From positions 1,488,001-1,552,000 of the forward strand of contig NZ_LT629696.1 of the NCBI RefSeq assembly GCF_900100265.1: DNA of 64,000 nucleotides, given 5' to 3'. Below the pieces are notes generated by a model that did no database searches, was not told the DNA's origin, and was given only the letters and a program-made list of their open reading frames with translations. This document shows, piece by piece, positions 59,128-64,000 of this stretch. The position numbers and the translations under genes were made by a program. Origin of the DNA: Leifsonia sp. 466MF. Its GTDB lineage: Bacteria; Actinomycetota; Actinomycetes; Actinomycetales; Microbacteriaceae. Numbering within the stretch: position 1 is the first letter of the stretch; each line of letters starts with the position of its first letter.

Positions 59128-60063
59128 TCAGCCGATGAGGGTCTGCCAGGCGAGGAGGTGCTCGACCGTGACGCCGCCGTAGCCGCGCAGGCCGCCGAGG
59201 GCCGTGCGGACCTTCGCCGTCTCCGACTCGAGCAGGGCGGCGCTGTCATCGCCGAAGGTCGCAGCCGGGCCGCCGGCGACCTCGGGCGTGTCCGTCTCCA
59301 CGCCGATGGTGAACGGGATGCGCTTGTTGGCGGCCGCCGTCGCCGCGGGCTTCGCGAGCGCCACGATCCCGTCGGTGCCCGCCGCGTGGTCGCTGAACGC
59401 CACGATCGCGACCGACTTCAGGTGGGGGAGCAGCGCGTCGAACGCGGTTCCGCCTCCCGGCTGCGGCTTGGCCGCGAGCCACCACGGCAGGTCGGCGCCG
59501 ATCGGCACCGTCCCGGCGGCCACGCGGGCCGCGTCGTACATCGCCTGGAGCTGCGCGACGACGGCGGGGAGCTGGTCGTCCGAGGACACCACCCACGGCT
59601 CGACGTCGAACTGCACCGCGTCGAACGGGGCGGCGCGCAGGGCGGCGGACGTCCAGGTGGCCGCGAGCGACGGGTCGTCCGCCCACGCCGGATCGCCGCC
59701 GAGGGCCGCGACCTTGGTCACGCCCGCAGCGTGCAGAGCGTTGACCGCATCCGTGAGCCAGACGCCGAACGCTCCCTCGTCGGCTGCCCACGGCACGGAC
59801 AGGAAGACGGTGCGCAGGTGGTGGGCCGCCGCGAAGTCGGCGAGCGCCTGCGGCTCGAACTGCGGCAGCCCTTCGCCGCGCGCATCCGTCGCCGGGTCGA
59901 TGGGGTTGCCCCACGCCCACATGCTGGTGATCGCCGAGGACGGCGTCGTGGCGTCCACGCGCTGGGTCACCGCGGTCGCCGGGGCCGCTGCGACGAGGGA
60001 ACCGCCGATGACGAGCGCGAGCGCGGCCGACGTGATCGCTGAGCGGAGAGTCGGAGCTCGCAT
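59128..60063 (-). CDS. Secreted protein of unknown function, possibly TIM-barrel glycosidase-like
   Basis: A 311-residue protein with a clear signal peptide (SAITSAALALVIGGSLVAAA, cleavage near APATA-V). The mature part has strand-like segments spaced as in a TIM barrel: TSMWAWGNPID, LRTVFLSVPWA, VTKVAALGGDPAW, FDAVQFDVEPWV, PIGADLPWWL, VAIVAFSDHAAG, PFTIGVETDT. Acidic residues end several strands (FDVEPW, GVETD), which suggests a glycoside-hydrolase-like fold. I do not recognise the family and assign no activity. Confidence 0.65.
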   Translation of the reverse strand: MRAPTLRSAITSAALALVIGGSLVAAAPATAVTQRVDATTPSSAITSMWAWGNPIDPATDARGEGLPQFEPQALADFAAAHHLRTVFLSVPWAADEGAFGVWLTDAVNALHAAGVTKVAALGGDPAWADDPSLAATWTSAALRAAPFDAVQFDVEPWVVSSDDQLPAVVAQLQAMYDAARVAAGTVPIGADLPWWLAAKPQPGGGTAFDALLPHLKSVAIVAFSDHAAGTDGIVALAKPAATAAANKRIPFTIGVETDTPEVAGGPAATFGDDSAALLESETAKVRTALGGLRGYGGVTVEHLLAWQTLIG

Positions 60064-60195
60064 GGCACACCCTTTGATCGCGGAACGGTACGGTCACCGC
60101 AGATTCGGGTGTGCGGTACGACCATCATCGCAGTATCCCGGAATACGTCTATGCCGCATTCGGGGTACATCGTCCGCGCCGTGCGCCTCGCTTCG

Positions 60196-61221
60196 TCAGT
60201 CGCGCCAGCCCAGCGCCGGCGCGATCTGGGTGACGATCGTCTCCAGCAGGTGGGCGTTGTACTCGACGCCCAGCTGATTCGGCACGGTCACCAGCAGCGT
60301 GTCGGCGTCGGCGACCGCGGCGTCCTCGCGCAGCTCCTCCACGATCCGCTCCGGCTCGCCCACGTAGCTCTTGCCGAAGCGCGCCAGCCCGCCGTCGAGG
60401 TGGCCGACCTGGTCGTGCCGGTCGGCGAGGGCGGAGGCGCCGAAGTAGCGCCGGTCGAGGTCGGTCGTGATCGGCAGGATGCTGCGGCTGACCGACACGC
60501 GCGGCTCGCGCTCCCAGCCCGCGGCCTTCCACGCGTCGCGGTACTGCTGCAGCTGCTCCGCCTGGAGGTCGGAGAACGGCACGCCGGTGTCCTCCGTCAG
60601 CAGTGTCGAGCTCATCAGGTTCATGCCCTGCTCGGCGGCCCACACGGCTGTCGCGCGCGTGCCGGCGCCCCACCAGATCCGGTCGGGAAGTCCCGGCGAC
60701 TGCGGCTCGATCGCCAGTGCGCCACGCTGCCCGCCCGTCATCGCCGGGTTCGCCTCGGCGACGCCCGCGCCGGCGATCGCCGCGCGGAACAGCTCGGTGT
60801 GGCGCCGGGCCATGTCCGCATCCGACTCGCCCTCCGCGGGCACATACCCGAACGACTCGGAGCCGCGCAGCGCCGTCTCGGGTGACCCGCGGCTGACGCC
60901 GAGCTGCAGCCGGCCGCCGGAGATCAGGTCGGCCGCCGCCGCATCCTCGGCCATGTAGAGGGGGTTCTCGTACCGCATGTCGATCACCGCGGTGCCGATG
61001 TCGATGCGCGACGTGCGCGCACCGATGGCGGCGAGCAGCGGGAACGGCGACGCCAGCTGCGGAGCGAAGTGGTGCACGCGGAAGAAGGCGCCGTCGGCCC
61101 CCAGCTCCTCCGCGGCGACGGCGAGGTCGATCGCCTGGTGGAGGGCGTCCGCGGCGGTGCGCGACACGGAGCCGGGGATGGGCTGGTAGTGCCCGAAGCT
61201 GAGGAACCCGATGCGTTTCAC
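60196..61221 (-). CDS. Luciferase-like (LLM class) flavin-dependent oxidoreductase
   Basis: A 341-residue protein of the bacterial luciferase-like monooxygenase superfamily: RIGFLSFGHYQPIPG, FFRVHHFAPQLASPFPLLAA, TAVIDMRYENPLYMAEDAAA, GGRLQLGVSRGSPE and RIWWGAGTRATAVWAAEQGM. Cofactor (FMN or F420) cannot be decided. GTG at 61221 was preferred because GGAG lies 5 bases before it; TAGGCT (61247-61252, minus strand) is a likely -10 box. The divergent MBL gene starts 55 bases away. Confidence 0.85.
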   Translation of the reverse strand: MKRIGFLSFGHYQPIPGSVSRTAADALHQAIDLAVAAEELGADGAFFRVHHFAPQLASPFPLLAAIGARTSRIDIGTAVIDMRYENPLYMAEDAAAADLISGGRLQLGVSRGSPETALRGSESFGYVPAEGESDADMARRHTELFRAAIAGAGVAEANPAMTGGQRGALAIEPQSPGLPDRIWWGAGTRATAVWAAEQGMNLMSSTLLTEDTGVPFSDLQAEQLQQYRDAWKAAGWEREPRVSVSRSILPITTDLDRRYFGASALADRHDQVGHLDGGLARFGKSYVGEPERIVEELREDAAVADADTLLVTVPNQLGVEYNAHLLETIVTQIAPALGWRD

Positions 61222-61276
61222 ATCCACTCCAATCGGTCCTGGTCGCAGCCTATTCCGTCGGGCTAGAGTCCCGGAT

Positions 61277-62101
61277 GTGGCGGAGTGGCTGTGTGCGACC
61301 TGTGCCGTGGAGACGGCGCCTGTGATGACGGCGTCGGGGGAGGAGCCCCCGGAGCGCTGCCCGATCTGCGAGGACGAGCGGCAGTACGTGCCACCGACCG
61401 GGCAGGAGTGGACGACGCTGCAGCGGTTGCAGCGCGAGGGCGAGCGCGTCGTGGTCGTCGAACTGGAGCCCGACCTGTACGGGCTGCGCAGCGAGCCGAA
61501 GGTGGGGATCGGCCAGCAGGGCATCCTGCTGCGCACTCCCGACGGCAACCTGCTCTGGGACCCGCCGGGCTACGTCGACGAGGCGGCCGCGGCCGCCGTG
61601 CAGGACCTCGGCGGGGTCGCCGTCATCGCGACCAGTCACCCACACATGTTCGGCGCGCAGGTGACCTGGTCGAGGATGCTCGGCGACCCGCCGGTGCTGG
61701 TCAACGCGGCCGACCGCCACTGGGTGCAGCGGGAGGACCCGGCCATCCAGTCGTGGACCGGCGAGGAGGAGGTGCTCCCCGGCGTCCTGTTGCGGACGAT
61801 CGGCGGCCACTTCCCGGGGAGCGCGGTCGTGCACTGGGACCGAGGGGTCGTGCTCAGCGGCGACACGGTGTTCCCCGGGCCGTCGCAGCGGTGGGTGACC
61901 TTCCAGCGCAGCTTCCCCAACGACATCCCCCTGTCGGCCGCCGTCGTGCGGCGGATCGCCGACACGGTCTGCGACCGGCCGTTCGAGCGGATGTACGGCA
62001 ACCTCGCCAACGTCATCCCGCGGGATGCGCGAGACGCGGTGCTGCGATCGGCCGACCGCTACATCGGGTGGGTGAGCGGGACGTTCGACCACCTCACCTG
62101 A
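61277..62101 (+). CDS. MBL-fold protein with N-terminal zinc ribbon and atypical metal site
   Basis: A 274-residue protein. The N terminus has four Cys in two pairs (LCATCAVET and RCPICED), a probable rubredoxin/zinc-ribbon-like element. The rest follows the metallo-beta-lactamase fold: LLRTPDGNLLWDPPGYVD, VIATSHPHMFGAQV, TIGGHFPGSAVVHWD and GVVLSGDTVFPG. The usual HxHxDH motif reads SHPHMFG, so the second metal site is altered. GTG 61277 lies 7 bases after TAGAGT (61264-61269), a leaderless spacing. Function unknown. Confidence 0.75.
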   Translation: MAEWLCATCAVETAPVMTASGEEPPERCPICEDERQYVPPTGQEWTTLQRLQREGERVVVVELEPDLYGLRSEPKVGIGQQGILLRTPDGNLLWDPPGYVDEAAAAAVQDLGGVAVIATSHPHMFGAQVTWSRMLGDPPVLVNAADRHWVQREDPAIQSWTGEEEVLPGVLLRTIGGHFPGSAVVHWDRGVVLSGDTVFPGPSQRWVTFQRSFPNDIPLSAAVVRRIADTVCDRPFERMYGNLANVIPRDARDAVLRSADRYIGWVSGTFDHLT

Positions 62102-62131
62102 CGGTCCCTCGCGTGGCGGGTCGGCGGCGGG

Positions 62132-62455
62132 TCACAGGAACGGGGCGAGCTCCATCTCCATCGCGGGCTTCGGCTTCGCCCCGATGATCGTCTTCACCAC
62201 CTCGCCGTCGCGGAACACCTTCATCACCGGCAGGGCGAGCGCCTTGTAGGCGACGGTGCTCTCCATGTTCTCGTCCGCGTTGATCTTGACGATGCGGATG
62301 CGGTCGGCGTGCTCCTCCTGCAGCTGCTGCAGGATCGGGCTCAGCGCCCGGCACGGACCGCACCATTCCGCCCAGAATTCGACGACGGTGGTGCCCGGGG
62401 CGGCGAGCACGGCCTCCTGGAAAGTGGCGTCGGTGACGCTCTCGATCGTGGTCAT
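62132..62455 (-). CDS. Thioredoxin
   Basis: A 107-residue cytosolic thioredoxin with the active site WCGPC (Cys32, Cys35) and the cis-Pro in ALALPVMKVFRDGE. No signal peptide. A stand-alone gene: TAGCGT (62462-62467, minus strand) ends 6 bases before the ATG, and TTGACC lies further upstream. A housekeeping disulfide reductant, though several paralogues are usual in actinobacteria, so trxA is not assigned. Confidence 0.92.
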   Translation of the reverse strand: MTTIESVTDATFQEAVLAAPGTTVVEFWAEWCGPCRALSPILQQLQEEHADRIRIVKINADENMESTVAYKALALPVMKVFRDGEVVKTIIGAKPKPAMEMELAPFL

Positions 62456-62539
62456 GCGAGCACGCTAAGCCCTGACCACGGGGGCAGGGTCAAGCGGTGC
62501 TGCTCCGATCCTGTGCGAGCATGGGAGGAGGAGGTGCGC

Positions 62540-63040
62540 ATGGAGATCCTGAGCCCGCAGCAGATCCGCGAGTCGTTCGTCAACTGCTCCCGCAGCGAAG
62601 CAGAAGAGCTTCCGCTTCCCCCGGGGTTGCACGAGGTGGATTGGGCCAGACGCGAGTACCTCGGCTGGCGCGACCCGAGGCTCCCGCAGCGCGGCTACGT
62701 CGTCATCCCGACGGCGGACGGACCGGTGGGCATCGTGCTCCGCGCTTCTGAGGCCTCCATGCGGTCACATGTGCCGTCGATGTGCGGCTGGTGCCAGGAT
62801 GTGCACCTCACCAACGACGTCTGGTTCTGGTCGGCGCGCCGCGCCGGTCAGCCGGGCCGCAACGGCGACACCGTCGGGACGCACGTGTGCGGTGCCTTCG
62901 AGTGCAGCGCCAACGTGCGTCGTACTCCGCCGCCGTCGTACGTGGGCTTCGACGCCGATCAGGTGGTCGAGGACCGCATCGCCGGCCTCGCCGAGCGCGC
63001 CCGGCGCTTCGCCGCGACCGTGGTCGGCGCCCGCATCTGA
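62540..63040 (+). CDS. FBP-domain protein (FusB-type elongation factor G-binding zinc finger)
   Basis: A 166-residue protein whose second half shows the FBP C-terminal treble-clef zinc finger: SMCGWCQDVHLTNDVWFWSA followed by GTHVCGAFECSANVRR. Related FusB/FusC proteins bind EF-G and can protect it from fusidic acid; actinobacterial members are mostly uncharacterised. The first half (SFVNCSRSEAEELPLPPGL) fits the short N-terminal part of the family. ATG 62540 follows GGAGGAGG at 5 bases. No drug phenotype should be assumed. Confidence 0.75.
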   Translation: MEILSPQQIRESFVNCSRSEAEELPLPPGLHEVDWARREYLGWRDPRLPQRGYVVIPTADGPVGIVLRASEASMRSHVPSMCGWCQDVHLTNDVWFWSARRAGQPGRNGDTVGTHVCGAFECSANVRRTPPPSYVGFDADQVVEDRIAGLAERARRFAATVVGARI

Positions 63041-63045
63041 AGTCG

Positions 63046-63128
63046 TGCCGCTGGTGGGACTCGAACCCACACGCCCTTTCGGACAAAGCATTTTGAGTGC
63101 TCCGCGTCTGCCATTCCGCCACAGCGGC
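63046..63128 (-). tRNA. tRNA-Leu (anticodon CAA)
   Basis: Read on the minus strand, the 83-base gene starts GCCGCTGTGGCGGAATGGCA and ends in GGTTCGAGTCCCACCAGCGGC plus the A discriminator. The acceptor stem (GCCGCTG/CAGCGGC) is perfect. The anticodon loop CTCAAAA gives CAA, reading UUG. A long variable arm (TGTCCGAAAGGGCG region) is diagnostic of tRNA-Leu. CCA is not encoded. It ends 5 bases from the FBP gene (convergent). Confidence 0.95.
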
Positions 63129-63153
63129 GCACAACAACCCCTGAAGAATACCG

Positions 63154-63159
63154 TAGGCT
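63154..63159 (+). promoter_or_regulatory. Putative -10 box (TAGGCT), leaderless response regulator
   Basis: TAGGCT ends 7 bases before the GTG at 63167; it lies in the 38-base gap shared with the divergent tRNA-Leu gene. Confidence 0.5.
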
Positions 63160-63166
63160 TTCGGAC

Positions 63167-63772
63167 GTGACTGACCAGGAATCCACCACCACCGCACCCC
63201 GCCGCGTCGTCGTGGCGGAGGACGAATCGCTCATCCGCCTCGACATCGTCGAGATCCTGCGCGACAACGGTTTCGAGGTCGTCGGAGAGGCCGGAGACGG
63301 CGAGACGGCGGTCGCCCTCGCGACCGAGCTGCGGCCCGACCTGGTCATCATGGACGTCAAGATGCCGCAGCTCGACGGCATCTCCGCGGCCGAGCGCCTG
63401 TCGAAGGACCACATCGCGCCCGTCGTGCTGCTGACCGCGTTCAGCCAGAAGGAGCTCGTCGAGCGGGCGACCGAGGCCGGTGCGCTCGCCTATGTGGTGA
63501 AGCCGTTCACACCGAACGACCTGCTGCCCGCCATCGAGATCGCGCTCGCGCGCTACCAGCAGATCATCGCGCTGGAGGCCGAGGTCTCGGACATGGTGCA
63601 GCGCTTCGAGACCCGCAAGCTGGTCGACCGGGCGAAGGGCCTCCTCAACGAGAAGATGGGCCTCAGCGAGCCGGAGGCGTTCCGCTGGATCCAGAAGGCG
63701 TCGATGGACCGCCGCCTCACCATGCACGATGTCGCGCAGGCGATCATCGAGCAGCTCGCCCCCAAGAAGTAG
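63167..63772 (+). CDS. pdtaR: ANTAR-domain response regulator (PdtaR-like)
   Basis: A 201-residue two-component regulator. The receiver domain has the phosphoacceptor Asp63 (LVIMDVKMPQ), acidic pocket VVVAEDES, and Lys in YVVKPF. The C-terminal ANTAR domain (about residues 135-195: SDMVQRFETRKLVDRAKGLL, NEKMGLSEPEAFRWIQKAS) binds paired RNA hairpins and acts by antitermination rather than DNA binding. The closest known relative is mycobacterial PdtaR, paired with a PdtaS kinase, which is not in the window. Confidence 0.9.
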   Translation: MTDQESTTTAPRRVVVAEDESLIRLDIVEILRDNGFEVVGEAGDGETAVALATELRPDLVIMDVKMPQLDGISAAERLSKDHIAPVVLLTAFSQKELVERATEAGALAYVVKPFTPNDLLPAIEIALARYQQIIALEAEVSDMVQRFETRKLVDRAKGLLNEKMGLSEPEAFRWIQKASMDRRLTMHDVAQAIIEQLAPKK

Positions 63773-63776
63773 ATCG

Positions 63777-63833
63777 AGATTTGCGCCAAATCTCGGTTAT
63801 GCGCACTCCATAACGACGATGTGGCGCAAATCT
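63777..63833. terminator. Bidirectional nested palindrome between convergent genes
   Basis: 25-base arms (63777-63801 and 63809-63833) match in 21 positions; the outer 12 are perfect. Each arm contains an internal dyad, for example GATTTG-CGC-CAAATC. It lies between the response regulator (plus) and the thioesterase gene (minus). Confidence 0.65.
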
Positions 63834-63849
63834 TCAGCGGCGGGGTCCG

Positions 63850-64000
63850 CTAGAGGTCTTTGATCAGGTTCGTGATGCGGATCGTCGAGCAGCGGCGGCC
63901 CTGATCGTCGGTGACCGCGATCTCATGCGTCGTCAGCGTCCGGCCCAGGTGGATGGGCGTGCACACGCCGGTCACGTAGCCGCTCGTCGCCGAGCGCGTG
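63850..64000 (-). CDS. Hotdog-fold thioesterase (PaaI-like), C-terminal end
   Basis: The last 49 or so residues of a minus-strand gene whose start is outside the window. The visible end reads SGYVTGVCTPIHLGRTLTTH and then a strand pair ending TIRITNLIKDL, which fits the C-terminal strands of hotdog-fold acyl-CoA thioesterases of the PaaI/YbgC type. Substrate unknown. Confidence is limited by the fragment length. Confidence 0.75.
   Translation of the reverse strand, partial: TRSATSGYVTGVCTPIHLGRTLTTHEIAVTDDQGRRCSTIRITNLIKDL

Overview
The window reads as one contiguous stretch of core chromosome from a high-GC Gram-positive bacterium, most likely a member of Microbacteriaceae and probably Leifsonia or a close relative. 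The clues are the very high GC content, many GTG and TTG starts, TAGACT/TAGGCT-type -10 boxes, start-stop overlaps within operons, an ANTAR response regulator, a degenerate PriA, a guanylate kinase fused to an actinobacterial IHF-like domain, and actinobacterial gene orders (rarA-rpsD-alaS-ruvX-mltG-aroE; pyrR-pyrBC-carAB-pyrF-gmk-rpoZ-coaBC-metK; hisEGFI-trpE). The genus is an inference. No rRNA, insertion sequence, prophage or CRISPR array was found.

Layout. 1-5646: end of rarA, rpsD, two small membrane proteins, alaS and ruvX. 5648-13391: mltG, then aroE, aroC, aroK, aroB, a small unknown gene and aroQ, followed by efp and nusB; together the aro genes carry out most of the steps from DAHP to chorismate. 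13388-14122: a DsbA-like lipoprotein. 14130-24152: a pyrimidine operon starting with pyrR, preceded by a PyrR-type RNA hairpin that covers the ribosome binding site, then pyrB, pyrC, a PH-like membrane protein, carA, carB, pyrF and the gmk fusion. 24253-32411: rpoZ, coaBC, metK, priA, fmt, rsmB and rpe. 32527-40331: hisE-hisG-hisF-hisI joined to trpE-(membrane protein)-(small protein)-trpC-trpB-trpA. 40407-49165: lgt, gltB, gltD and pyk, closed by a textbook terminator.

49627-64000 is more mixed: a LolA-like protein with an ABC exporter, an EamA transporter, an acetyltransferase, an alpha/beta hydrolase, phosphoketolase, an SGNH esterase, a VOC protein, a secreted glycosidase-like protein, a luciferase-like oxidoreductase, an MBL-fold protein, thioredoxin, an FBP/FusB-type protein, tRNA-Leu(CAA), an ANTAR response regulator and the end of a thioesterase.

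The most unusual signals are not genes. (1) A ~67-bp palindromic element occurs inside two unrelated coding sequences, pyrF and priA, in the same reading frame, so both proteins carry the same foreign peptide. (2) A set of long nested palindromes, each with unique sequence, sits at gene borders; the one before hisE looks like a double operator. (3) Many monocistronic genes have a -10 box only 6-7 nt before the start codon and are predicted to be leaderless. (4) The gltB-gltD junction holds a partial tandem copy of the gltD translation start, making a 17-codon mini-ORF.
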